Positions 43,387 to 53,342 of a DNA stretch of 64,000 nt are shown here, piece after piece. Origin of the DNA: Chitinophagaceae bacterium (lineage in GTDB: Bacteria; Bacteroidota; Bacteroidia; Chitinophagales; Chitinophagaceae); the NCBI GenBank assembly GCA_947371755.1, contig CANBQT010000006.1, positions 31,835 to 95,834 of the forward strand, given 5' to 3'. Numbering within the stretch: the first letter of the stretch is position 1; every line of letters begins with the position of its first letter. Position numbers and translations under genes: made by a program. The notes under the pieces were generated by a model that ran no database searches, had not been told where the DNA came from, and was given only the letters and a program-made list of their open reading frames with translations.

Positions 43387-46300
43387 ATGTCAGATCTGAA
43401 ATTACCAAGACTGTTAGCAGCCGCCAAAGAATTCAACATTGGTCAGGATACCCTGATTGAATTCCTGGTGAAGAAAGGATTTAGCCGCGACGACCTAAAG
43501 CCTACCGCAAAGCTTACGGAAGACCATTACTATGCTTTGCAAGCAGAGTTCCAACAAGATAAGCAGGCCAAGAATAAGGCCGATCAGGTAGAAATACCTA
43601 AAGGGGCTCAAGCAGAAGCTAGAAAGAAAAAAGACGAAGAAGAGATCTCTTTTAATAAGAAAGAAGATAAATCTGCGCGTACTGAGCCAGTAAAAGCTGC
43701 GGAAGCAACTGTACCTACTGCTCCAGTTACCCCAGAACCAATAGTGGTTGCAGAAGTAGCTGCACCTGTAGTGGAAAAAGCTGTTGAACCTGAAACTGCT
43801 CCGAAAGTTGCAGAAGTACAAGCTGCAATAGCTGAAGTTGCAGAACAATCAGTTACTAAAATCGATGCGCCTGAGTTAGAAGGGCCTAAAGTATTGAACA
43901 AGATCGATCTTTCCGCGATCGACTCTTCTACCAGACCTAAAAAATCTGCGAAAAAAACAGAAGCACCTGCACCTAAACCTGCAGAACCAAAAGCTACTAA
44001 ACCAGAAGTTGTAATACCTCCTGTAAAAACAGAGGCGATTATAACACCAGTAGCTCCTACTGTGGTGCCTGAGGCTGAATCAAGTTCAGAAGCAGGTCCA
44101 TTAATCGAAAACATCAGAGCTGAAAAATTAGAAGGACCTAAAATTTTAGGTAAAATTGATTTACCTATCAATAGCGATACTCGTCCAAAACCAATGGGTC
44201 GTGACGAAAAGCGCAAACGCAAACGTATACCGATTGATAAAAAACCAGATAATACCAATACTGGTGGAAATAATCAACAACAAGGTGCTGGCGCTGCAAG
44301 CGTAGGTGCACCTTCTCGCCCAACCGGACCAAATCGCCCAATTGTTCCTGCAAATAACAGAGGCGGAAACAATAGTAATCAAGGCGGCGGCGGATTTAAT
44401 CGCGGTGCTGGCGGCGGCGGTGGAAACCGTGGCGGCAATCAGAATAGAGACCGTAACGCTCCTCCTCGCAGAGATGATAATAAAGAGATTGATCAAAAAG
44501 CGATTCAAGAAAAAATACGCGAAACACAAGCCAAATTATCTGGAACTGGTGGTCGTGGTAAGAGCTTAAAAGCGAAATACCGTCGTGCTAAAAGAGATGA
44601 AGCTGCGGAAAATCAAGGTGAAATGACTGAAGATAACAGACTACAGGTTACTGAGTTTGTTACTGTAAGCGAATTATCGAACTTAATGGATGTGAGCTTC
44701 GCTGATGTGATTGGAAAATGTATGGGATTAGGTATCATGGTATCTATTAACCAACGTTTAGATGCGGAAGTAATTGAATTGGTGGCTAGCGAATTTGGAT
44801 TTGAAGTAGAATTCATAGGATTGGAAGATGAGGAGATCATGGAGGATGACGACGACGACGAAGATGATATTGAAGCAGTTGAACGTGCTCCAATTGTTAC
44901 CATCATGGGTCACGTGGATCACGGTAAAACTTCTTTATTGGACTATATCCGTAACGCAAATGTGGTAGCAGGTGAAGCCGGTGGTATCACCCAGCACATT
45001 GGTGCTTATGAGGTAACGCTTCCTAATGGAAAAGCGATTACTTTCTTAGATACTCCGGGTCACGAAGCCTTTACGGCCATGCGTGCTCGTGGTGCTAAAG
45101 TTACTGATATCGCTATTATCGTGGTTGCTGCAGACGATGCCGTAATGCCACAAACCAAGGAAGCCATCAGCCACGCTCAAGCAGCGGGTGTACCAATGAT
45201 CTTTGCGGTTAATAAGATTGATAAAGACGGAGCTAATCCGCAGAAAATATACGAACAGCTTTCACAAATGAACATTTTGGTAGAAGCTTGGGGTGGTAAA
45301 TACCAAAACCAGGAATTATCTGCCAAACAAGGTTTGAATGTAGATCTGTTATTAGAGAAAGTATTGTTAGAATCTGAGATCCTTGATCTAAAAGCTAATC
45401 CTGAAAGAGAAGCTACAGGTTCTATCATTGAAGCATCATTGGATAAGGGTCGTGGTTATGTAGCTACCATCCTTGTACAAAATGGTACACTTCGTCAAGG
45501 AGACCTGATCGTTTCTGGTCAGCACTACGGACGTGTGAAAGCCATGTTTAACGAGCGTAACCAACGTATTGATATTGCACCTCCTTCAACTCCTGTAGTA
45601 ATATTAGGTTTGAATGGTGCACCACAAGCTGGTGAGAAATTCAAGGTATTTGAAGACGAAGCTGAAGCTAAAGAAGTAGCTACCAAGCGTGCACAAATCA
45701 TGCGTGAGCAAGGATTGAGAGCTAGAAAGCACATTACGCTTGACGAGATTGGTCGTCGTTTGGCTCTCGGTAACTTTAAAGAATTGAACATCATCATCAA
45801 AGGAGACGTGGATGGTTCTGTAGAGGCATTAAGTGATTCATTACAAAAATTATCTACTGAAGAAATTGCGGTAAGAGTAGTACATAAAGCAGTTGGTCAG
45901 ATCTCTGAATCAGATGTATTGTTAGCAACAGCTTCCGATGCCATTGTAATCGGATTTAACGTTCGTCCTTCTATGCAGGCGAATAAATTAGCTGATACGG
46001 AAGGTGTGGAGATCAAATTATACTCTATTATCTACCAGGCAATCGACGAAGTGAAGAGCGCGATGGAAGGTATGTTGGAACCTAAATTCCAGGAGAAGAT
46101 CACCGCTAACGTGGAAGTTCGTGAAGTGTATAAATTCGATAAGGCAACTGTTGCAGGATGTTTCGTATTGGAAGGTAAGATCGCACGTAACAGTAAGATC
46201 CGTATCATCCGTGATGGTATCGTAGAATATCCGAAAGGTGAAGGTCAGGCAGCCGAATTAGGTAGCTTGAAACGCTTCAAGGATGATGTGAAAGACGTAG

Positions 46301-46404
46301 CATCTAATACGGAGTGCGGATTAACCATTAAGAACTTCTCAGACCTACGTGTAGGGGATATTGTAGAAGCTTTCGAAGAAGAAGAAGTAAAACGTACTTT
46401 ATAA
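43387..46404 (+). CDS. infB: Translation initiation factor IF-2
   Basis: The GTPase of 1005 residues places initiator tRNA on the ribosome. The G1 motif GHVDHGKT begins at residue 508; DTPGHEAF and NKIDKD follow. Before it are a helical IF2_N module, a long low-complexity Ala/Pro/Glu/Lys-rich linker containing two copies of LEGPKxLxKIDL, an Asn/Gly/Arg-rich stretch and an aspartate run directly before the G domain. The C-terminal half holds domains II, III and the IF2 C2 domain. Such an extended N-terminus is a Bacteroidota trait. Separated from nusA by 120 bp. Confidence 0.98.
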   Translation: MSDLKLPRLLAAAKEFNIGQDTLIEFLVKKGFSRDDLKPTAKLTEDHYYALQAEFQQDKQAKNKADQVEIPKGAQAEARKKKDEEEISFNKKEDKSARTEPVKAAEATVPTAPVTPEPIVVAEVAAPVVEKAVEPETAPKVAEVQAAIAEVAEQSVTKIDAPELEGPKVLNKIDLSAIDSSTRPKKSAKKTEAPAPKPAEPKATKPEVVIPPVKTEAIITPVAPTVVPEAESSSEAGPLIENIRAEKLEGPKILGKIDLPINSDTRPKPMGRDEKRKRKRIPIDKKPDNTNTGGNNQQQGAGAASVGAPSRPTGPNRPIVPANNRGGNNSNQGGGGFNRGAGGGGGNRGGNQNRDRNAPPRRDDNKEIDQKAIQEKIRETQAKLSGTGGRGKSLKAKYRRAKRDEAAENQGEMTEDNRLQVTEFVTVSELSNLMDVSFADVIGKCMGLGIMVSINQRLDAEVIELVASEFGFEVEFIGLEDEEIMEDDDDDEDDIEAVERAPIVTIMGHVDHGKTSLLDYIRNANVVAGEAGGITQHIGAYEVTLPNGKAITFLDTPGHEAFTAMRARGAKVTDIAIIVVAADDAVMPQTKEAISHAQAAGVPMIFAVNKIDKDGANPQKIYEQLSQMNILVEAWGGKYQNQELSAKQGLNVDLLLEKVLLESEILDLKANPEREATGSIIEASLDKGRGYVATILVQNGTLRQGDLIVSGQHYGRVKAMFNERNQRIDIAPPSTPVVILGLNGAPQAGEKFKVFEDEAEAKEVATKRAQIMREQGLRARKHITLDEIGRRLALGNFKELNIIIKGDVDGSVEALSDSLQKLSTEEIAVRVVHKAVGQISESDVLLATASDAIVIGFNVRPSMQANKLADTEGVEIKLYSIIYQAIDEVKSAMEGMLEPKFQEKITANVEVREVYKFDKATVAGCFVLEGKIARNSKIRIIRDGIVEYPKGEGQAAELGSLKRFKDDVKDVASNTECGLTIKNFSDLRVGDIVEAFEEEEVKRTL

Positions 46405-46424
46405 GTTTGTTAAAAGCAGTTGTG

Positions 46425-46455
46425 AATCAGGCCGTCCGCGGCCTGATTTGCTATT
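46425..46455 (+). terminator. Terminator after infB
   Basis: 9-bp arms aatcaggcc/ggcctgatt with a 6-nt loop, followed by ttgctattttt. The T-run is interrupted, so read-through into the SurA-like gene 20 bp on is possible. Confidence 0.6.
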
Positions 46456-46475
46456 TTTGAATGATATTGCAATCT

Positions 46476-47852
46476 ATGAAGCAGGTATTAATAGTTATTT
46501 TATTGGTAAGTGGATTCCTGAGTGCCCAATCACAGTCAAAAAGAATTGTGGCAGACAAGATTATTGCCCAGGTGGGAGATAAAATCATCCTTAATTCAGA
46601 TGTTACCAATGCCATCTCTGATATCAAAAGACAAGCTCAAGGTCAGGATAACGTGGTTATCCCAACAGAATGTCAGGTATTAGAAGGTCAGCTTATCCAG
46701 AAAGCACTGGTTCTTCAGGCTCAAAAAGATTCATTAACAGTTAACGATGATGAGATCGATAACGAAATGGAAAATCGTATCCGTAAATACATTGCTTCTT
46801 ATGGTTCGAAAGAAGTGTTAGAGGAAATCGCGGGTAAAACAGTTTACCAGATGAAAGAAGATTTCAAAGACGCAATGAAGGAACAGAAACTTGCAGATCA
46901 AATGCGTAGCAAGATCGTGGACAATATTAAAATGACTCCCACTGAAGTCAAAGCCTTCTACAATAAGACCCCGAAAGATAGTCTGCCTTTCTATGAAAGT
47001 GAAATGGAGATCAGTCAGCTGGTAATTCAACCAAAAGCCAATAAGGATGTAGAAGAATATGTTTCTAAGCAATTGTACGATTACAAGAAACAAGTAGAAT
47101 CTGGTTCTAAGAAATTTGAACAACTGGTTAAGTTCTATTCAGAAGATCCAGGAAAAGCAGAAAATGCAGGTCAATATAATTTGAACCGTAACGATAAGAA
47201 TATGTGGGATCCAGCTTTCTTATCTGGCGCATTTCGATTGAAAGAAGGACAAATCTCTGGAGTGATCAAATCTAAATTTGGTTTACACATTATTCAAATG
47301 GTGAGTCGTGCCGGTGATGATGCAGTAGTTCGACATATCCTTAGAATACCTCCAGTAGCAGATGAAGAAATCAATGAAGCAAAAACTAAACTTGATTCAA
47401 TTAGATTAAAGTTAATAGATGGCAGTCTGGGTTTTGGAGCCGCTGTAAGCAAGTATAGCGACGATGATGGTAGTAAGTTCAGTGCTGGTGCTGTTACAGG
47501 CAGAGACGGAAGTTCTTTTATCACATTAGATCAAGTTGATAAGGAAATGGTTATTGCATTAAAAGACATGAAACCAGGAACTTATTCTAAACCTCAGGTA
47601 TATACTGATGAAAGAGGTGGTAAAAAAGTTCGTATCATTTATTTGAAAAACAGAACTGAACCTCATCGCGAAAACTTAAAAGAAGATTATAACCGTATCG
47701 CTTCCAGGGCTCTTGATGGAAAAAGAAGTGAGATCCTAGAGAAGTGGTTTAAAGAACATATCCCAACCTACTATATATCGATCGACAAACAGTATTCCAA
47801 CTGTAAAAGTCTGGAAGAATGGTTAAAAGCAGCAGGTGAGGAAAAAAACTAA
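46476..47852 (+). CDS. Periplasmic SurA-like peptidyl-prolyl isomerase
   Basis: The ATG at 46476 starts a good signal peptide (MKQVLIVILLVSGFLSAQSQ); an in-frame ATG at 46461 only adds five residues. The 458-residue protein has the SurA N-terminal helical domain (IIAQVGDKIILNSDV...LEGQLIQKALVLQ) and two parvulin domains, the first with LNRNDKNMWDPAFLSGAFRLKEGQISGV and the second with VTGRDGSSFITLDQ. SurA-type proteins chaperone outer-membrane barrels. Follows infB by 71 bp and ends in a strong bidirectional terminator. Confidence 0.9.
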   Translation: MKQVLIVILLVSGFLSAQSQSKRIVADKIIAQVGDKIILNSDVTNAISDIKRQAQGQDNVVIPTECQVLEGQLIQKALVLQAQKDSLTVNDDEIDNEMENRIRKYIASYGSKEVLEEIAGKTVYQMKEDFKDAMKEQKLADQMRSKIVDNIKMTPTEVKAFYNKTPKDSLPFYESEMEISQLVIQPKANKDVEEYVSKQLYDYKKQVESGSKKFEQLVKFYSEDPGKAENAGQYNLNRNDKNMWDPAFLSGAFRLKEGQISGVIKSKFGLHIIQMVSRAGDDAVVRHILRIPPVADEEINEAKTKLDSIRLKLIDGSLGFGAAVSKYSDDDGSKFSAGAVTGRDGSSFITLDQVDKEMVIALKDMKPGTYSKPQVYTDERGGKKVRIIYLKNRTEPHRENLKEDYNRIASRALDGKRSEILEKWFKEHIPTYYISIDKQYSNCKSLEEWLKAAGEEKN

Positions 47853-47864
47853 AAGATTTGCAAA

Positions 47865-47900
47865 TAAAAAAGCCCTATCAAAAAATGATAGGGCTTTTTT
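47865..47900. terminator. Bidirectional terminator
   Basis: The arms aaaaaagccctatca/tgatagggctttttt form a 15-bp stem with a 5-6-nt A-rich loop, bounded by A and T runs, so it can act on both strands. It separates the convergent SurA-like and PhnA-domain genes. Confidence 0.9.
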
Positions 47901-47914
47901 ATTTCTTTTATGAT

Positions 47915-48499
47915 CTAACTACCTTGTTTTCTAACATATTTTGTAAGAATCACGATGGTCTGGCCTTCGATTTTTCCTTCAATCTGCTCTGTATTATCTT
48001 CCACTAAACGGATGTTTTTAACGATTGTACCCATTTTTGCATTCATGGAAGTGCCCTTAACGTCCAGTGATTTAGTAAGTACAATGCTATCTCCTTGTAG
48101 TAAAATAGTACCATTTGAATCACGATGCAGATCTACATTCGCATCATTCTCATGATCTCCAGTTGATTTAGCCCAAGCAAGATGATCATCATCCAGATAT
48201 AACATATCCAATTGGTCAGAGGCCCAGCTTTCGGCTTTTAAACGACTCAATATTCGCCATGCAACAACTTGTACTCCTGGTATTTCACTCCACATAGAAC
48301 TAGATAAACACTTCCAATGCTCCTGGTCTAACTCTGCTTTTTTATCTATTTGGTTTTGACAAACGATACAAACTGCTATACAATTGGCTTCGCTTGTTTT
48401 ATCTTGAGGAGGCACTTCGTATACTTTAACTGACTGATCTGACCCGCAAAGTTCGCATTTATGCTCACTACGATTCAGAATAATTTCTTCGAATTTCAT
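47915..48499 (-). CDS. PhnA domain-containing zinc-ribbon protein
   Basis: The 194-residue protein has an N-terminal zinc-ribbon-like CELCGSD (C15, C18) with a second pair CIVC further on, and a C-terminal PhnA domain (DLHRDSNGTILLQGDSIVLTKSLDVKG...). The name comes from the phn operon, but PhnA is not required for phosphonate breakdown and its role is unknown. No phosphonate genes are near. Monocistronic. Confidence 0.88.
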   Translation of the reverse strand: MKFEEIILNRSEHKCELCGSDQSVKVYEVPPQDKTSEANCIAVCIVCQNQIDKKAELDQEHWKCLSSSMWSEIPGVQVVAWRILSRLKAESWASDQLDMLYLDDDHLAWAKSTGDHENDANVDLHRDSNGTILLQGDSIVLTKSLDVKGTSMNAKMGTIVKNIRLVEDNTEQIEGKIEGQTIVILTKYVRKQGS

Positions 48500-48681
48500 G
48501 TTGCTGATTGAGGGCGCAAGGTAAATAAAGTAATCGTGAAAATAAAACTCTGTGGAATTCGTTAACTTTAATAGGAACTTTTTTTTAATCTACATTTTAA
48601 GTTATGTTTTTGTTTGTTAGTATAAAATCATCTTACTTATTTGGAGGACATATCTATTTATTAAACGTTTTTCAACAATTC

Positions 48682-49752
48682 ATGAGTAAGTTGATCAATG
48701 TAAATACATTGTCCTTTGCAATCAAAATCATGCTTGTTATTATCATCATTTTGATAATAGCTATCTATGCAATGCTGCATAATAAAAAGAAGAGGTATTT
48801 TAAATTACTGCTCATCAGAACAAAAATAGAGCCACTAATTTCCCAGTTCATTATCGATGAATCACCTGCAACAGACGAACAATTGGATGAGCTTAGAAGT
48901 CTGATAGATAATGGTTTAGCAAGGCAATATATGGTGGATGAACTAATCAGAAGCAAACAAAACTATTCTGGTGAAGTAGCTGAAAGGATTGTTACTATTT
49001 ATATTGGGCTTGACCTAAAGAAATATTCCTTAGATAAAATCCAGCCCAAAAATAACTGGTATACCATAGCCAGAGGTATTCAGGAATTATACATGATGGA
49101 ACAAGAAGACGCCTATCATGACATTTATCAATTTGCCAATGCCATCAATGAATACTTGCGTAACGAAGCTCAAATTGGGTTGGTACATTTAACAGGGTTC
49201 AAAGGCCTAGATTTTCTAGATATGGTATTATACCCCATCACCGATTGGCAACAATTGAAATTATTAGAACAATTAAAACGATTCCCTACCAAAGATGATT
49301 TTAGCGCAAACATTCCTAACTGGATACGCTCCGAAAATAGCTCAGTTGTAGTGTTTGCATTAAAACTATGCTACGAATACCAGCAAATTCAATTAATTGA
49401 TGAGATTGCTAATTGTTTACATCATGAATCTGAAAAAGTAAGGACGCAGACAATACTAACATTGGTTCGATTAGAAAACGACCAAACTGCTACAATTCTT
49501 TTGAGGTACTTTGATGATGCTTCTCGTACAGATCAAATTATTATACTAGATGCATTAAGCAAATTGGCAACGGAAGATGATACAACAGCATTGATCAACA
49601 TTTTAGAGCATCCGGATAATTTGATCAAACTAAAAGCCTCAATTGCACTTTCGAAATGTTCAAATTCGGGCATGCAATTGATTAGAGAAAAAAGTATATC
49701 AAATCCTGAGCCTTTTCAACGTATTGTAAACCATATTCTTTCTACCACATGA
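48682..49752 (+). CDS. HEAT-repeat membrane protein coupled to the GT2-LtaS fusion gene
   Basis: The frame is open from 48604; the ATG at 48682 gives 356 residues with an N-terminal membrane helix (FAIKIMLVIIIILIIAIYAML) and a basic cytoplasmic stop-transfer. The rest is helical with HEAT-like repeats at the C-terminus (ESEKVRTQTILTLVRLEND, RTDQIIILDALSKLATEDD, NLIKLKASIALSKC). Its stop codon overlaps the start of the next gene by 4 bp (ATGA). This suggests that it is a partner or scaffold of the glycosyltransferase fusion. I recognise no named family. Confidence 0.8.
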   Translation: MSKLINVNTLSFAIKIMLVIIIILIIAIYAMLHNKKKRYFKLLLIRTKIEPLISQFIIDESPATDEQLDELRSLIDNGLARQYMVDELIRSKQNYSGEVAERIVTIYIGLDLKKYSLDKIQPKNNWYTIARGIQELYMMEQEDAYHDIYQFANAINEYLRNEAQIGLVHLTGFKGLDFLDMVLYPITDWQQLKLLEQLKRFPTKDDFSANIPNWIRSENSSVVVFALKLCYEYQQIQLIDEIANCLHHESEKVRTQTILTLVRLENDQTATILLRYFDDASRTDQIIILDALSKLATEDDTTALINILEHPDNLIKLKASIALSKCSNSGMQLIREKSISNPEPFQRIVNHILSTT

Positions 49753-52700
49753 TCTGGAAATTATTCTTCGACATTTTATATTACACGCTCACTTACGGGA
49801 TTTTTCTGTACAGTTTGCTTTTGTCAATCTCATTTATCTTTCTTGGACTTTTTTCCATCGGAGAAACGAAAGATTATCTGCATAAAAACCAATTCACAGA
49901 CTACCGATTGCTCGCAAGTTCTGAACATGTACCATCGGTAAGTATTCTGGCACCTGCTTTTAATGAAGGAAAAACGATTGTTGAAAATGTAAAATCTTTA
50001 CTCGCTATATTTTATACCAACTTAGAAATCATAGTGATTAATGATGGAAGTAAAGATGATAGCCTTGAGCACCTAATCAAAGAATATGATCTTGAATTAA
50101 CTGACATATTTGTTAACGCTATTCTTCCTACGAAAGAAATTAAAGGCATTTATAAGAGTCGGAAAAAAATATACAAAAAGCTGCTGGTTATTGACAAAGA
50201 AAATGGGGGAAAAGCAGACGCTTTAAATGCCGGGATCAATCTGTCTTCAAAAGACTATTTTATTTGTATCGATGTGGATTGCATTCTGGAACAAGACGCG
50301 CTTTTGAAAATGGTGAAACCTTTTATGGAGCAAACCACCAAACGTATAATTGCTACTGGAGGAGTGATTCGTGTAGCCAACTCCTGCGAAGTAGAACAGG
50401 GTAAGATTTTAAAAGTTCGCCTGGCAAAAGACTACTTACCAAGAATGCAGATTTTGGAATATATCCGTGCCTTTATTTTAGGTAGAATGGCATGGAGTAG
50501 ATTAAATGGTTTATTGATTATTTCTGGTGCTTTTGGTGCTTTTGATAAGGAAATTGCAATGGCTGCAGGGGGGTATAGTGCTGAAACGGTTGGAGAGGAT
50601 ATGGAATTGGTGGTTCGTATGCGTAGATATATGGAGGAACAAAAATTGGACTATGTAATCAGATATATTCCAGATCCTTTATGTTGGACAGAAGTACCCA
50701 ATAATTATGCTATCCTGGAACGTCAGCGGAACAGATGGTTTAGAGGAACTTTCCAGACCCTTAAAATACATAGGGTGATGTTCTTTAATCCGAAGTATCG
50801 AATTCTTGGATTAGTTAGTTACCCATATTGGTTTATTTTTGAATTATGCGCACCGATCATTGAGTTCTTCGGATTTTTTGCATTTATCTGCTTTGCAGTA
50901 ACAGGCTATATTGATTGGAGTTTCTTCTTTGTGTTTTTCTTTTTCATTATTTGTTTTGCATATCTCTATTCTTTATTTGCTATACTCATGGAGGTTTATT
51001 CTTTTAATCAATATAAAAGAAGGGTAGATATATTCCGCTTACTATTAACCGCACTTAGTGAACCTTTTTATTTCCATCCCTTTATAGTTTGGAGTGGAAT
51101 TAGAGGGCTCATTAATTTAATTGTCAATGAAAATGGATGGGGAGAAATGACCAGACAAGGTTTTAGTAAAAGAAACAGAAAAGCTCCATCTAAAACTTCA
51201 TTAGCTCTAGCTAAAATTACTACAAGTGCTGTAAGAAGGGTTCCTATTCAAAAAAAGGAAGTTGACAGATCTGAATGGGTATTTACGGCTAAAATATTGC
51301 CAGTTATCAATAACATTATCACTTTCTTTTCTTTATGCATTAAATCCTATTTGCCATTGGCATTGGTTTTTGGATCCCTCATTGTAGGTGCTCGGTTTTT
51401 TGAATTTATTGCAGACTATTTTAAACATGGCAGTATAGCATCGTTCCCATCAGTTTTCTTAATTTCTATATCTAAAGATTTCCTTTATTGGATATTAGCT
51501 ATCGCAGTTTTATTCCCTATCTATTTGCTGGCATATTTGATCCATAAAAAATTAGCAGATATCACTTTCATTTTTGTTTCAATAACGCTGTTATTAATCC
51601 AGATTTCACTAGTACAATATTTCCTTACAACTTTGGTGCCTTTAGGATCTGATTTATGGGGATATAGTGTGGCAGATATCAAACAAACTTTAGGAGCAGC
51701 TGGAGGAGTGCCTACCATTTTAATTATTACTACGATTATTTTAGTGATCCTAGCAACTGCATTATTTATATGGCTCCCTAAAAAATTAAAAATGAACGAG
51801 CTCGCTGTTTTCGTTTTTATTTTTATTCTCGGTGCTGTATTCATTACTCCTATATCTAAATCAATTACCAAATTGAAGCCAGGGCAGGAATACGCAAATA
51901 ATCTTACCCTCAACAAATCATACTATTTTCTAAATGCCAGTTTAAATCATTTTCTGCCAACAGAAACAGACACAGATATTTATGCTGATACTTATCAAGG
52001 GGGATTTAAAAAAACTGCGAATCCATCTGATCAGCAATTAGAGTCTTTCAGTTATGTGGATGAGAAAAACTTCCCATTCTTACATAATATTGATAGTACC
52101 AAAGACGTATTATCTCCATTCTTTGATAGTTCTAAAAAAGCACCAAATATTGTGATCATTCTTGTAGAAGGCCTAGGAAGAGCTTTTACAAATAGTGGCG
52201 CATACCTGGGAAATTTTACCCCAAATATTGATTCTCTTTCTTCAAAGAGTTTGTATTGGGAAAATTTCCTGAGTGAAGGAGGAAGAACATTTGCAGCATT
52301 ACCATCGATACTTTCATCCATGACATTTGCTAAGAATGGTTTCAATGAATTGGGCGAGAATATGCCTAAACATTTTTCTTTATTAAACCTACTGCAACAA
52401 AATGGCTATCGTACCTCTTTCTATTATGGTGGAGACGCTCATTTTGATAACATGAATATTTTCTTAAATAAAAATGGCATCAATGCAATTAAAGATGGCT
52501 CTACATTTCCTGCAGGTGTGATGAAAATGCCTCAATCTGCAAGTGGTTTTAGTTGGGGTTATGGTGACAAACAATTATTCGATCATTATTTAAATACAAA
52601 TACTGATTCATCTAAACCCAGTATGAGTCTGATTCTTACAGTATCTACCCATAGTCCGTTTAAAATAAATGACCAGGAAAAATACCTTCAAAGATTTGAG

Positions 52701-53342
52701 GCACGTATGAATGAACTTCAGTTCAATGAAACATTAAAGAAAGAATATCGCAACTATAGCTATCAATACGCTAGTATTCTTTATACAGATGAAATGATTG
52801 GGGAATTTATCAAATCATACCAGAAAAGGCCCGATTTCAATAACACAGTTTTCCTGATTACTGGCGACCACCGGATGCCTGAGATCCCAATGAGTACTAA
52901 AATTGATAGGTATCATGTGCCATTATTGATCTACTCGCCTCTTTTAAAACGCACTGCTAAGTTTTCTTCTGTTTCAACCCATTTTGATATTACTCCAAGT
53001 TTATTAGCATGGTTAAAAAAGAGCTACCACATGCAAGTGCCAGATATGGCAAGTTGGATGGGGGGTGGACTGGATACAAGTAGAGGATTCAGAAATACAC
53101 ATGCTTACCCACTGATGCAGACCAAAACAGAGATTATCGATTACGTACAGGGCAACTGGATGATTAATTCAAATGTCTTATATAGGATAGGTGATAAAAT
53201 GGAATTAACACCAGAAGACAACCCTGCTAAAGCCAATGAGTTAAAAGGTAATTTCGATCGTTACTTATTAAAAAATAATCAATTCATAAATAACTTAAAA
53301 ATCCTTCCTGATAGTTTACTCTTACGTTATTTACCTAAATGA
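49749..53342 (+). CDS. Fusion of processive GT2 glycosyltransferase and LtaS/OpgB-like phosphotransferase
   Basis: The 1197-residue membrane protein has two enzymes in one chain. Residues about 60-480 are a GT2 synthase of the BcsA/PgaC type: FNEG (71-74), NDGS near 98-101, DVD at 175-177, the catalytic ED at 283-284 and QRNRW at 326-330, flanked by membrane helices at 10-35 and about 355-415. Six or more helices between 515 and 705 lead to a periplasmic sulfatase-fold domain (about 798-1095). It has E808, catalytic-type T847 (GGRTFAALPS), H968 (STHSPF) and D1040-H1041 (TGDHR), equivalent to the LtaS metal ligands, nucleophile and substrate His. The 3' end overlaps the convergent gene by 16 bp. 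Both active sites look intact; product unknown. Confidence 0.9.
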   Translation: MIWKLFFDILYYTLTYGIFLYSLLLSISFIFLGLFSIGETKDYLHKNQFTDYRLLASSEHVPSVSILAPAFNEGKTIVENVKSLLAIFYTNLEIIVINDGSKDDSLEHLIKEYDLELTDIFVNAILPTKEIKGIYKSRKKIYKKLLVIDKENGGKADALNAGINLSSKDYFICIDVDCILEQDALLKMVKPFMEQTTKRIIATGGVIRVANSCEVEQGKILKVRLAKDYLPRMQILEYIRAFILGRMAWSRLNGLLIISGAFGAFDKEIAMAAGGYSAETVGEDMELVVRMRRYMEEQKLDYVIRYIPDPLCWTEVPNNYAILERQRNRWFRGTFQTLKIHRVMFFNPKYRILGLVSYPYWFIFELCAPIIEFFGFFAFICFAVTGYIDWSFFFVFFFFIICFAYLYSLFAILMEVYSFNQYKRRVDIFRLLLTALSEPFYFHPFIVWSGIRGLINLIVNENGWGEMTRQGFSKRNRKAPSKTSLALAKITTSAVRRVPIQKKEVDRSEWVFTAKILPVINNIITFFSLCIKSYLPLALVFGSLIVGARFFEFIADYFKHGSIASFPSVFLISISKDFLYWILAIAVLFPIYLLAYLIHKKLADITFIFVSITLLLIQISLVQYFLTTLVPLGSDLWGYSVADIKQTLGAAGGVPTILIITTIILVILATALFIWLPKKLKMNELAVFVFIFILGAVFITPISKSITKLKPGQEYANNLTLNKSYYFLNASLNHFLPTETDTDIYADTYQGGFKKTANPSDQQLESFSYVDEKNFPFLHNIDSTKDVLSPFFDSSKKAPNIVIILVEGLGRAFTNSGAYLGNFTPNIDSLSSKSLYWENFLSEGGRTFAALPSILSSMTFAKNGFNELGENMPKHFSLLNLLQQNGYRTSFYYGGDAHFDNMNIFLNKNGINAIKDGSTFPAGVMKMPQSASGFSWGYGDKQLFDHYLNTNTDSSKPSMSLILTVSTHSPFKINDQEKYLQRFEARMNELQFNETLKKEYRNYSYQYASILYTDEMIGEFIKSYQKRPDFNNTVFLITGDHRMPEIPMSTKIDRYHVPLLIYSPLLKRTAKFSSVSTHFDITPSLLAWLKKSYHMQVPDMASWMGGGLDTSRGFRNTHAYPLMQTKTEIIDYVQGNWMINSNVLYRIGDKMELTPEDNPAKANELKGNFDRYLLKNNQFINNLKILPDSLLLRYLPK

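Noticed and set aside
44168..44569. Several long open frames on both strands within the infB linker
   Set aside because: They are out-of-frame readings of a low-complexity, repeat-rich coding segment; codon pattern and homology support only infB.
51521..51916. 131-codon minus-strand frame inside the GT2-LtaS gene
   Set aside because: It lies antisense to the membrane helices of the fusion; hydrophobic codons read backwards commonly give open frames. No domain is recognisable.
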